A stretch of 64,000 nucleotides of DNA from Rhabdochlamydiaceae bacterium (GTDB lineage: Bacteria > Chlamydiota > Chlamydiia > Chlamydiales > Rhabdochlamydiaceae). Within the stretch, counting starts at the first letter, position 1, and each line of letters begins with the position of its first letter. Shown here piece after piece: positions 45,732 through 54,284 of the stretch. Below the pieces are notes generated by a model. It made no database searches. It saw only the letters and a list, made by a program, of their open reading frames with translations, and was not told where the DNA came from. The stretch covers positions 1-64,000 of the forward strand of contig JAIETG010000001.1 of the NCBI GenBank assembly GCA_019745395.1. The letters are read 5' to 3'. The position numbers and the translations under genes are program-made.

Positions 45732-48700
45732 ATGAAACGTTTATTTATGTTGTGCGGATGTATGTCTTTGTACAGTCTAAGCGCCCACGCTACGACAACT
45801 TACACTTGGTCAGGAAGCGCCGGCTCCTCTATGACCAATGCGAGCAACTGGACTGGAGCTGTAGCTCCTGTCGATAGCCAAAGCACTGTCATTGTCTTTC
45901 CAGGCTCTTCTTCAAACTATACACCTACTAATGATCTGGGATCCAATTTCCAATTCGACACTATAACCTTTGGATCACCTGGAAGTGCTTATACACTCAC
46001 CGGGGACTCGTTTTTAATCTCTGGCGCATTCGGAGGAGTAATCAACTTCGATCTTACTGGTAGTGCTATTGAATCAACAATAAACATCGCTTCCTCTTCT
46101 TCTGCATTAAATGTGTATTCCACCGGAATCAATACTATTGGAGATACCAATGGTGGTGGATTGTCTGGGAGCGGAGTTTTGAACGTAATGACAGGGCAGT
46201 TAAATATTGGAGGAACTTCTACATTTAACGGGAGCATTAACATCACATCAGGCTCTGCAGCAAACACAATACTGCAAGCAACAGCGGAAAACTCTCTCGG
46301 AAGCACAGCTTGGGTTCCTCTTCTTGTAACTCTTACCCAACCAGCTGGAAACACGTATACTGCAGAGTTAAACCTCAACGGATACAATCAAACGCTGGGG
46401 GGAATATCAGGAACTACCGGAACAACCTTAGCTCTCGGAACTGCTAACCTCACATTAAGTACTAATGGAAGCTATGCCACTCCTTTTTATGGGGATGTAA
46501 CTGGTAGCGGAAATTTGCTTATGGTAAATAACGCAACGTTAGCATTACTGGGAGACCTTACAGGATTCACGGGAAATGTCTCTTTAGACAGTGGAGCCTC
46601 TCTCTTTACAAACTCCGTCGGAGGTATAGGCTCGTTTACTATAGAAGGTGGCGGCGGAACCTTGCAGTTCCAGCTCCCAAATCCGACTACTTTGACTCAA
46701 GACATTACAATGACTGGCACAACAACAATAGCTACGAACGGCAGCAACATTACCTGTACTGGAAGTTTGTCTGGGGCTGGAACTTTGATAAAACTGGGAA
46801 GAGGGTCTCTTATTCTTAATGGTACTAACACAGGCACTACAGGACCTGTCCTCCTCGAAGGCGGGACTCTACAAGCAAGTTCCACGACTTTACCCAGTGG
46901 CCCCATCTCGTTTCAAGGATATAGCGGAACTCTGCAAGCTGCCAGCGATTTGACCATGGAACAAGCAGTTAGCATCAATATTGGCGGCACAATTGATACA
47001 AACAGCTATAACGTAACCATCAACGGGCAAGTTAGTGGAGGCGCTCCTTTTACAAAAGCTGGAGCTGGAATCCTCATGCTTACCAATAATGGCAACAATT
47101 TCACAGGAAGAACGACTATTCTCGAGGGGACCCTAAATGGAACGTCATTATCATTCCCAGTTGTAGGAGGCCCAGTCGGACAGCTCGTATTCCAAGGCCC
47201 TCAAGTTGGTAGGTTTCAAGCTGGCAGCAACTTTTCGACATTCCCCTCTATCGTTTTGACGGGCAATGGGGTTATCGACACAAATAGTTATGACGTTACA
47301 CTAAGTGGTGTAGTAGCAGGATCCCATACTCTTGTTAAAGAAGGAGCCGGGACACTGACACTCACTAACACGAGCAACAATTTTACAGGAAATGTGCAAA
47401 TCAATAACGGAACGCTGAACGCAACACCATCGACCATTACAGCCAATGGAGCTGGGATGCAGCAGCTGATTTTTGCAGAAACAGGAAATGGCATTTTCCA
47501 ATTAGGAGCCACCTTTCCCGCTTTCAAGGCTGACATACTCCTTCAAAACAACGGAACAATCGACACCACGGCAAACGGGTATGATATTACCATTGATGGC
47601 AACGTCATTGGAGAGCCTACCTATACTTTGCATACAACAGGAACTGGCCAAGTTAATTTTAACGGACAGTTCTTTTTCTCAGGCCTACTAAACCTAAGAG
47701 AAGGAACAACTACGTACATGAATGGGATCTCAGCCTGTGATATAAATGTTACTTCTGGAAGCATACTTAGAGGAACTACAATAGCTACAGGAAATTTAAC
47801 CATTCTATCTGGTGGAGCCTATCATCCTGGCAATTCCATCGGGCATCCGACCCTGGGGAGTTTAAACTTAAACTCTGGAGCTACAACTATCTTGGATATG
47901 GATGCAACAGATGCCTCTAGCATTACAGTAACAGGAAGCGCTAGCATAGATGGAACTTTGACAATTCTTCCTGAAGTTGATGCTTACGCGCATCAAGGCA
48001 GATATCTTCTCGTTTCAGCAAATAGCTTGAACGGCACTTTTGCTTCTGTAACTTCATCTCCTGGGTTTACATTTAACGTAAACTATCTTGGAAATGAAAT
48101 TTACTTAGATTACACGCTTGCTATACCAACGAGTGGACTTAGTGGAAACGCTCTAAAAACCGCTAACTACTTAAACGCTTACGCGCCACCATCGGATGGA
48201 TTTACACAACTTGCCATGCTAACCGGTGATGCATTACCAGAGGGTCTCAACTCCGTTTCTCCTGCAAGAAATGGATATGGCACTTATATCACAGCGCAAA
48301 CAGCTTTTTCTTTAAGCAATGCACTAAGCATACATCTAGACAACTCTAGATTTATGGAAAAAGCATCTCTTCAAGACGGCTACACAGCCATGCTAACGGC
48401 CGATAGTTCGGATAGTATAACACAAAATAATCAAGCTCCCGAAAATACATTTTCTGGTTGGGTAACTGGTTTTGGACAATACGCTCATCAAAAAGCCGCC
48501 GAGCAAAACCCCTCCTTTAACTTTAATTCCGAAGCGGCTCTGGCTGGATTTGACTACCATCTAGGAAATAAAGACTTAGTCGGAGCTTCGCTTGGGTACG
48601 CAAATACTTATTATCGTGAAAACCAACATGCAGGCCATGGAGATATCAACTACTACTTTGCCTCTCTTTACGGCAATGCCTTTATGGGAGACTTCTACTT

Positions 48701-49280
48701 ATCTCCTGCAGTATGGGGGATGTTTAATCAGACGCAAAATACAAGAAAAATCTCTTTTTCTGGATTTGAACAAAAGGCTAAGGCAGATATTTATGCATGG
48801 CAGCTGATCCCACACTTAGAAGCTGGTTATAATATAGAATTTTCTTGGGGAAAAATGATTCCATTCTCAGAAGCTGATTGGGCTATCTCCTGGCAAAGAG
48901 GCTACCAAGAGCACGGAGCTTCTGCTTTCAATGTGAAACAAAAAGCTAAAAACAGCTCTATGGTTCGCAGTGAAACGGGTCTTAAATTCAGCGAACAATG
49001 GGCCTATACATGGGGATCTTTCTTCCTAAAAGAAAAAGCTTCTTATGTCTTTGAAAAAACGTTTGGGACAGGAGACGTCAACGCATCTTTTGTCGGAGCT
49101 CCTAGCAGCTTTACAGTTACCTCTGTTAACAAAAACCTCAATTTAGGAGCAGTTGGCCTCGACTTTGTCTTTGCTGTAGGCAAACAGAAACCCGTAAAAA
49201 TCGAGTTAGGACTTGATGGAGAATTTGGGGCAAACTATTGGGCAACCGACGTTGCGCTGACCATCAACAAAGATTTTTAA
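45732..49280 (+). CDS. autotransporter with PATR-type passenger repeats (1182 aa)
   Basis: Signal peptide (MKRLFMLCGCMSLYSLSAHA), then a beta-helical passenger of about 870 residues. Instead of the NxG array it has repeated autotransporter-associated units of the form L.K.GaGtL.LtN..NnFTG...i..GTL (four copies around residues 350-560), which extend beta-helices. The C-terminal barrel (FSGWVTGFGQYAHQ... QEHGASAFN... to TINKDF) ends in Phe and is close to the barrels of the 18536 and 30666 genes. Displayed on the outer membrane; probable partner in the same transcript is the GH64-like protein. A strong terminator follows. Confidence 0.92.
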   Translation: MKRLFMLCGCMSLYSLSAHATTTYTWSGSAGSSMTNASNWTGAVAPVDSQSTVIVFPGSSSNYTPTNDLGSNFQFDTITFGSPGSAYTLTGDSFLISGAFGGVINFDLTGSAIESTINIASSSSALNVYSTGINTIGDTNGGGLSGSGVLNVMTGQLNIGGTSTFNGSINITSGSAANTILQATAENSLGSTAWVPLLVTLTQPAGNTYTAELNLNGYNQTLGGISGTTGTTLALGTANLTLSTNGSYATPFYGDVTGSGNLLMVNNATLALLGDLTGFTGNVSLDSGASLFTNSVGGIGSFTIEGGGGTLQFQLPNPTTLTQDITMTGTTTIATNGSNITCTGSLSGAGTLIKLGRGSLILNGTNTGTTGPVLLEGGTLQASSTTLPSGPISFQGYSGTLQAASDLTMEQAVSINIGGTIDTNSYNVTINGQVSGGAPFTKAGAGILMLTNNGNNFTGRTTILEGTLNGTSLSFPVVGGPVGQLVFQGPQVGRFQAGSNFSTFPSIVLTGNGVIDTNSYDVTLSGVVAGSHTLVKEGAGTLTLTNTSNNFTGNVQINNGTLNATPSTITANGAGMQQLIFAETGNGIFQLGATFPAFKADILLQNNGTIDTTANGYDITIDGNVIGEPTYTLHTTGTGQVNFNGQFFFSGLLNLREGTTTYMNGISACDINVTSGSILRGTTIATGNLTILSGGAYHPGNSIGHPTLGSLNLNSGATTILDMDATDASSITVTGSASIDGTLTILPEVDAYAHQGRYLLVSANSLNGTFASVTSSPGFTFNVNYLGNEIYLDYTLAIPTSGLSGNALKTANYLNAYAPPSDGFTQLAMLTGDALPEGLNSVSPARNGYGTYITAQTAFSLSNALSIHLDNSRFMEKASLQDGYTAMLTADSSDSITQNNQAPENTFSGWVTGFGQYAHQKAAEQNPSFNFNSEAALAGFDYHLGNKDLVGASLGYANTYYRENQHAGHGDINYYFASLYGNAFMGDFYLSPAVWGMFNQTQNTRKISFSGFEQKAKADIYAWQLIPHLEAGYNIEFSWGKMIPFSEADWAISWQRGYQEHGASAFNVKQKAKNSSMVRSETGLKFSEQWAYTWGSFFLKEKASYVFEKTFGTGDVNASFVGAPSSFTVTSVNKNLNLGAVGLDFVFAVGKQKPVKIELGLDGEFGANYWATDVALTINKDF

Positions 49281-49299
49281 AAAATCCTGCCATCAATCT

Positions 49300-49335
49300 G
49301 AGATATAGCTGACCATCAGCTATATCTCTTTTTTT
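49300..49335 (+). terminator. autotransporter terminator
   Basis: A perfect 13-bp stem (49300-49312 with 49316-49328), loop CCA, followed by eight T. Confidence 0.93.
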
Positions 49336-49434
49336 TATAACTTTATTTCTTAAAAACTTATTGCTCGCTAAAACATTTTTTTATATCTGTAAGGAAGCTA
49401 ACAGCCTAATATAGGCAAAAATTACGGGGATTAT

Positions 49435-49797
49435 ATGAAAAAATTTTTACTACCTCTAGTCTTATGTGTATTAAGTGTATCTTGCAAATCCAATCCGACT
49501 TCCAATCAAAACAATAAAACTATTAGCAGTCCATCTATTAACAATCCATCTGTTAACCGTCCATCTATTAACAGTCCATTCGCAGATACGGAAATATCAC
49601 TAAGAGTCAAGGAAGCACTACTCGGGGACAACTCCTTATCTCCTAGTAATAGACTCGCTTCTGTAACTACCAAAAATGGCGTTGTAATCATTTCTGGAAC
49701 AATTTTCAGCGCAAATCAAATGGAACAAATAATTAAAAAAGCACAAAGCGTATCTGGAGTAAAAAGGGTTGATAATCAAATGGATCTATCTAATTAA
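49435..49797 (+). CDS. BON-domain lipoprotein
   Basis: 120 residues. The lipobox LSVSC at residues 13-17 marks a lipoprotein. It is followed by a repeated linker (SINNPSVNRPSINSP, encoded by near-identical 12-nt units), then a BON domain (ISLRVKEALLGDNSLSPSNRLASVTTKNGVVIISG... KKAQSVSGVKRVDNQM). BON domains, as in OsmY, help stabilise membranes against osmotic shock. It is a paralogue of the lipoprotein at 51809. The repeat linker could vary in length between strains. Confidence 0.92.
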   Translation: MKKFLLPLVLCVLSVSCKSNPTSNQNNKTISSPSINNPSVNRPSINSPFADTEISLRVKEALLGDNSLSPSNRLASVTTKNGVVIISGTIFSANQMEQIIKKAQSVSGVKRVDNQMDLSN

Positions 49798-49947
49798 CCA
49801 TATTCAAATTTCTGTCCGGGCAGATAAATTCCGGACAGAAAAAAGCATTCACTTTAAAACAAATACATAAACAAAACTCTTTCATTGATTAATGTGTCGA
49901 CTTTATTTATCATCTAAATAAATAAAACACTTAAACAATGAGAAATC

Positions 49948-50382
49948 ATGCAAATATTAAATAGCACAGAACAAAAACAGTTTTTAGAACTAACACCTCC
50001 AAAGACCCATCAAAACAGCTCAACTTCATTAGCTCACAAGGTCAACGAACTTGCCCTAAGAAATAAAGGCTCTATTTTTCTAGGCTTGACCGTATTAGTT
50101 ACGCTAGCCCTTTCCCCCCAAATTCTCGCCTGGGGAGCTGCTTGCAAAGTAGTGGCCTACAGTCTTTTGACTTTTAGCTCTCTTCAAATTTTCACCGCTC
50201 TTATTGGAAGAAATGAGATTATTTCTCACAGAACAGGAGAGCAAGTGAACGCACTTTTAGGGGTTGTGAATCTCTGCGTACTGTATCTATTCCCGGGAGT
50301 CTCTCTTGGAGCAAGTCTTTTAAGCAGCTCCGTAGGAGCAGCTTCACTATTAATGCGAAATGTAGCAGTTATCGACCCTTAG
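49948..50382 (+). CDS. small twin-hydrophobic protein, Inc-like
   Basis: 144 residues. A polar N-terminus of about 45 residues with a Thr/Ser-rich start is followed by two hydrophobic lobes (SIFLGLTVLVTLALSPQILAW and VVAYSLLTFSSLQIFTALIG) and, after a polar turn with HRTGEQ, a third one (VNLCVLYLFPGVSLGASLL). Bilobed hydrophobic stretches without other motifs are the mark of chlamydial inclusion membrane proteins inserted by the type III system. No sequence proof of secretion. A second protein of the same style is at 58623. Confidence 0.6.
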   Translation: MQILNSTEQKQFLELTPPKTHQNSSTSLAHKVNELALRNKGSIFLGLTVLVTLALSPQILAWGAACKVVAYSLLTFSSLQIFTALIGRNEIISHRTGEQVNALLGVVNLCVLYLFPGVSLGASLLSSSVGAASLLMRNVAVIDP

Positions 50383-50585
50383 ACTATGCTTTTTTAATAA
50401 GAAGTGAGGTCACAGATACCTCGCCACCCCCTATTTCTTGAGGATTATTGAAAGTATCTGTGACTGTATTTTTAGATTCTTGTGAGGTCTTAAAGCAGCC
50501 TTTTATGAAAAATAAGGATCCCATTTCAAATAAGAAGCGTGTCTAGTTAAAAAAATGCAACCTTATCTACGACTCAAATAAGTCC

Positions 50586-50741
50586 TTAGATTTTCCCCAA
50601 AAGAAGTAAAACGATCACAATGATCAGCACTAATCCCAAACCACTGGAAGGATAGTATCCCCAACCTTGAGAATGAGGCCAAGAAGGAAAAGCACCAATC
50701 AGCAACAATATTAAGATCACAATTAAAATCGTACCTAACAT
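50586..50741 (-). CDS. DUF3309 small membrane protein
   Basis: 51 residues, found by reading the minus strand. Two hydrophobic segments flank a loop: LIVILILLLIGAFPSWP, then HSQGWGYYPSSGLGLVLI and VIVLLLLGKI, the pattern of the DUF3309 family. AAGGAGA lies seven bases before the ATG at 50741. It sits between the Inc-like gene and the 50767 gene, and these small proteins often occur with BON and other stress genes, as here. The function is unknown. Confidence 0.88.
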   Translation of the reverse strand: MLGTILIVILILLLIGAFPSWPHSQGWGYYPSSGLGLVLIIVIVLLLLGKI

Positions 50742-50766
50742 AAAATTCTCCTTAACTATTTAAAAT

Positions 50767-51687
50767 CTATCGTTGTCCAGCAGATGTTGGATTTCCCGAC
50801 TTATTTACATCCCCTCGACCATTAGCTTTGGCATATAATAAGATCGCTTGGTTGTCATTCAGAGCCCTGTTAAAGCTCGATACACTGTTAGCTGAAAAAC
50901 TGCTCGCGTTCTGATTGACGATTTGATTAAGAATGAGTACATCTTTTGCTTCTAATCCATTTAAAGAACCTATAGGGCCTCTAATTGCGAAAGAAGTCAA
51001 AACAGCAATGTCATCCTGATTTAACACTGTGGAGCCTCGATTGGCAATAGCGACTAACTGAACCATATCATCACTTGTAATTCCCGACGCATCTCTTGAG
51101 GCTTGTCTAAATACAGCAAGGTCTGATGCACTGAATAAATTTTGATTCACTGCAACATACTGAGTAGTAATGTAAATATCTGGAATAAACGCATAAGGGT
51201 CTCTAGAAACCATGGTTTTAAAATCTCTTAAATCGCTTACCTGTCTTTCAGTAAGAGACTGGCCATCTCTAATAGCTACGACAATAAGCCTTAAAGCCTC
51301 GATGTCTTGTGTGCTCATTCTAGCGGCCAATTTTTGTGCGTTATTGAATTTCATAATTACAGAGGGACTAAAGCGATCTGCGTTCAAATTCACAATCTGA
51401 CTTAAAACAATCCTATCTTTTTTACTTAAAGGATCATAGTTTGGACTCGTAGAATCTGTTGCGTACATAATAAGATCTGACACATTTTGATCTGTTAAAG
51501 CAGCGCCAGGATCCGCTTTAAAGTTTTTCATAATCATTGACAGCTTCTTCATCATAACGTCTGACTGCGACCCTGTATTTTGCCCTATACTTGTAACTTC
51601 AGTGCTATCTGCCGCACTACAATCCACAGTCATAAATGGACTGCCAACAATGGCCATCAGAGCCAACATAAGTTTTGAACTACGCAT
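50767..51687 (-). CDS. secreted repeat protein, unknown function
   Basis: 306 residues. A signal peptide (LMLALMAIVGSPFMTVDC) ends before ADSTEV; a Cys at the cleavage point makes a lipoprotein unlikely but possible. The mature part has three related units of about 75 residues, each with a segment like LTDQNVSDL or LTERQVSDL, then VLSQIVNLNADRFSPSVIMKFNNA and its variants (YVAVNQNLFSASDLAVFRQA, LNQIVNQNASSFSANSVSSFNRA). They are helical and rich in Asn, Asp and Ser. No family is recognised. It is a surface or periplasmic protein by its signal peptide, transcribed toward DUF3309. Confidence 0.75.
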   Translation of the reverse strand: MRSSKLMLALMAIVGSPFMTVDCSAADSTEVTSIGQNTGSQSDVMMKKLSMIMKNFKADPGAALTDQNVSDLIMYATDSTSPNYDPLSKKDRIVLSQIVNLNADRFSPSVIMKFNNAQKLAARMSTQDIEALRLIVVAIRDGQSLTERQVSDLRDFKTMVSRDPYAFIPDIYITTQYVAVNQNLFSASDLAVFRQASRDASGITSDDMVQLVAIANRGSTVLNQDDIAVLTSFAIRGPIGSLNGLEAKDVLILNQIVNQNASSFSANSVSSFNRALNDNQAILLYAKANGRGDVNKSGNPTSAGQR

Positions 51688-51808
51688 ATCTCATCCTTTG
51701 TTTTTCATCTATCTTGCAAACGCGCATTAATCTAATGCTTCTAGCTGATTGTTAATGCGATAAACAAAAAACCAGACAATAAACCATCTTTAAGGATGGA
51801 GGCTAGCC

Positions 51809-52126
51809 CTACGAATCAGAAAGAGTCATCCGATTATCTACTCTTTTCACTCCAGATACACTCTCTGCTTTTTTAGCAATTCTTCGCATTTGATCTGCAT
51901 TGGAAACCTTACCGGTGATTACGACAACACCATTGTTTGTAGTTATAGATACAAAGCGGTTACTTGGAGCTAATGCATCATCGGCTAAAATCACCGTTTT
52001 GACTTTTAACGTTATTTCAGAATCTTTCATGTCCACATTGGCTTCTTTACTAGAATAGCCGTCTTGGTTTTGAGTGCAAGATACGCCAAACAAGCACAAA
52101 GCAATAGCCGGAATGATTTTCTTCAT
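51809..52126 (-). CDS. BON-domain lipoprotein (second copy)
   Basis: 105 residues from the ATG at 52126, which has AAAGGAG five bases before it. The lipobox LFGVSC is followed by a short polar linker and one BON domain (ITLKVKTVILADDALAPSNRFVSITTNNGVVVITG... KKAESVSGVKRVDNRMTLSDS). It is clearly a paralogue of the lipoprotein at 49435, with a shorter linker. It is likely an envelope-stabilising protein under stress. Confidence 0.93.
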   Translation of the reverse strand: MKKIIPAIALCLFGVSCTQNQDGYSSKEANVDMKDSEITLKVKTVILADDALAPSNRFVSITTNNGVVVITGKVSNADQMRRIAKKAESVSGVKRVDNRMTLSDS

Positions 52127-52396
52127 AAGAACTCCTTTCATTTTAATATAGGTTAGACGAACAGCCCATCTTCATGGCTTTTCATGATAGTATTAAAAAT
52201 AAAATTATCTATCAACAGGTATCTTTAAGAGAATCAATTAGAAAGATTACGAATCTAATCTTCAACAAGACGCAAAACACTCATAATCAACAACAATTAA
52301 CATATAAATACACAATAACACGAAATAAAATAAAAAATAACACAAACTATCATGAAGCATAATTTGAAATTTGACTCATATTTTGCCAAATAAAGC

Positions 52397-53455
52397 TTAT
52401 TTTATCTTGAATAGATAGGCGCTATCCTCAACCATTTCATCTGTTATAATTTGCATGGATTGATTGAATTTTTGAAAAGCAGCCTTATTGCAGATCTGCA
52501 TTTCTTGGAAAAACTGCCCCGAAACCTCCGCTGTCTTAAAAGCTGTGTTTACTCCCCTTCCTTGAAAAAAACTTGCGGTGGCAGCCGCATCCCCAACCAA
52601 AATCACCGATTTTATCTCATGGGAAAAAGTCTGAGCCTGCTGAAGCATAATTCTAATATCAGCAAAAACAAAAGCCCTACCCTCTTGTATAGCAACAGCA
52701 TCTGCAATCCACCCTTGTTTTTCTAAAGCTTTTTGCAGGTCTTCTTGAGTTGCCTTTTGCGGACATTGCATAAAAAATATACTTGCAAAAGGAGATTGTA
52801 TCCTTCTAAGGTACCCTCCCTCTTGTTGTATACTCGGGAAAACGCCAACTTCGAAAGCCTCCTGCACAGAATTCGGAACAATGGCAATTGCTCCGACTGC
52901 GACACCCAGACACGAGCTCTCAATAGACGAGGCTTTTCTGACAGCACTATAGGGCCCATCAGCTCCTACAATAACATCATAAGAAAGCACCTGTAACTCT
53001 TCCTGAGAAGTCATAATCATAGCTAATCGATCAGCACAAAACCCCTGGAACTCTCCGTAAACTATACTAACACCAAGCTCCCGAGCCCTTGTCCGCAGAC
53101 ACTCTTCTAACTCGTTAATCCGAACAAACCCCATCCGTTCTTGATCTTTAAGATCAGCTACGATCATTTTGGGAATGTTGATTTTCCATTTCCCTAATAA
53201 CTCTAGAGAATAGTCTGACAAAAAAATCCATTGAAGCCTTGTATAAGCAACTCTTTTTTCTACAACTGTAACAAAATACCCATGCTCTCTAGCTTCAATC
53301 GCCGTTGCAAGTCCTACAGGACCTCCTCCAACAACTAAAACAGTCTGAACGCACAACGACTCATTATCTTCTGCAGATACAGGCAAGAGGCAAAAGCACA
53401 TAAACAAACAAGTAAAAAACAAAGACAATTTCCTAACATAAAAACAACACTTCAT
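52397..53455 (-). CDS. FAD-dependent monooxygenase with signal peptide
   Basis: 352 residues from the ATG at 53455; a longer TTG frame has no ribosome site. A signal peptide (LSLFFTCLFMCFCLLPVSA) precedes the flavin site VLVVGGGPVGLATAIEA, then VIVGADGPYSAVRKA and VGDAAATASFFQGRGVNTAF, the three motifs of class A flavin monooxygenases. FAD enzymes of this type are normally cytosolic; the export signal is unusual and would require folding with the cofactor outside or Tat export (no twin Arg seen). Substrate unknown. The neighbour on the other strand is the adenylate kinase, 192 nt away. Confidence 0.8.
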   Translation of the reverse strand: MKCCFYVRKLSLFFTCLFMCFCLLPVSAEDNESLCVQTVLVVGGGPVGLATAIEAREHGYFVTVVEKRVAYTRLQWIFLSDYSLELLGKWKINIPKMIVADLKDQERMGFVRINELEECLRTRARELGVSIVYGEFQGFCADRLAMIMTSQEELQVLSYDVIVGADGPYSAVRKASSIESSCLGVAVGAIAIVPNSVQEAFEVGVFPSIQQEGGYLRRIQSPFASIFFMQCPQKATQEDLQKALEKQGWIADAVAIQEGRAFVFADIRIMLQQAQTFSHEIKSVILVGDAAATASFFQGRGVNTAFKTAEVSGQFFQEMQICNKAAFQKFNQSMQIITDEMVEDSAYLFKIK

Positions 53456-53646
53456 AACAATAACCAGGAATAAAAAACAGACACTATAGTAAATACAAAA
53501 AAACAAGAAAAGCTATATCTTTTTGTATAGGACAACCCATTAAAACACATATTCAAAATCCTATCTTGATTTCTTCCAGACAGCTCTGTATCCTTAAGAG
53601 GCAAACATAACCGTGTTCGGCTGTCTATCAACATTGAGGTTACATT

Positions 53647-54279
53647 ATGCAATTTTTATTAAGCGTATTATTAGGATTATTTTTTATGGGATCTGTAATT
53701 GGTGCGGAAAAAAATTCACAGGTAATTATTTTACTAGGTGCTCCAGCTTCTGGAAAAGGAACACAAGCTAAATTCATCGCAAAAGAATTGAACATTCCCC
53801 ACATTTCTACAGGTGATCTTTTCCGAGAAAACATCAAAAATAAAACAAAACTAGGACTTGAAGCGCAAACAACAATCCAGCAAGGAAAACTCGTCTCTGA
53901 TACGCTCGTCCTCGACATGCTTTTTTCTCGTATCGCACAGCCCGACGCACAAAAAGGTTATTTGCTAGACGGCTTTCCCAGAACAGTACCTCAAGCCCAA
54001 GCTTATGAAAAACATATAGGAAACCTAGTCAAATTAATCGCAATCAATATAGAAGTCCCCGATTCTATCCTTTTAGAAAGGATTGCATCCCGTCAAAAGG
54101 CCGAAGGAAGAGTTGATGATACACAAGAGATTGCAAAAGAGCGTTTGAAAGTATATCAAGAGCAAACAGCTCCTTTGATCGCTTTCTATGGATCTCAAGG
54201 CATCTTGCACAAAGTGCAAGGCAACACTTCCATTGAAGATGTACAAAAACAGATCATGAGCATTTTGAATAAAAAATAG
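53647..54279 (+). CDS. adk: adenylate kinase carrying an N-terminal signal peptide
   Basis: 210 residues. The first 20 (MQFLLSVLLGLFFMGSVIGA) form a signal peptide ending in a good cleavage site. The kinase follows: P-loop GAPASGKGTQ at 31-40, NIPHISTGDLFREN, and DGFPRTVPQAQA. The LID is of the short type (no zinc Cys; ASRQKAEGRVDD) with RLKVYQEQTAPLIAFY. It interconverts ATP, ADP and AMP. Exported adenylate kinases are rare, and the cell also needs a cytosolic copy elsewhere. It is followed six nt later by the cyclase-family gene, so both are one transcript. Confidence 0.92.
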   Translation: MQFLLSVLLGLFFMGSVIGAEKNSQVIILLGAPASGKGTQAKFIAKELNIPHISTGDLFRENIKNKTKLGLEAQTTIQQGKLVSDTLVLDMLFSRIAQPDAQKGYLLDGFPRTVPQAQAYEKHIGNLVKLIAINIEVPDSILLERIASRQKAEGRVDDTQEIAKERLKVYQEQTAPLIAFYGSQGILHKVQGNTSIEDVQKQIMSILNKK

Positions 54280-54284
54280 CCAAT

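Noticed and set aside
46000-47800. Minus-strand frames rich in Val, Pro and Leu opposite the 45732 autotransporter
   Set aside because: Antisense shadows of Gly/Thr/Asn-rich coding sequence; no starts with ribosome sites.
49810-49840. Hairpin after the first BON lipoprotein (CTGTCCGG / CCGGACAG) as terminator
   Set aside because: The stem is real, but it is followed by an A-run and not a T-run on the plus strand, and nothing on the minus strand needs it.
52174-52362. 62-codon plus-strand frame rich in Asn, Lys, Thr and Ile
   Set aside because: No ribosome site; composition is that of random A-rich DNA between two genes.
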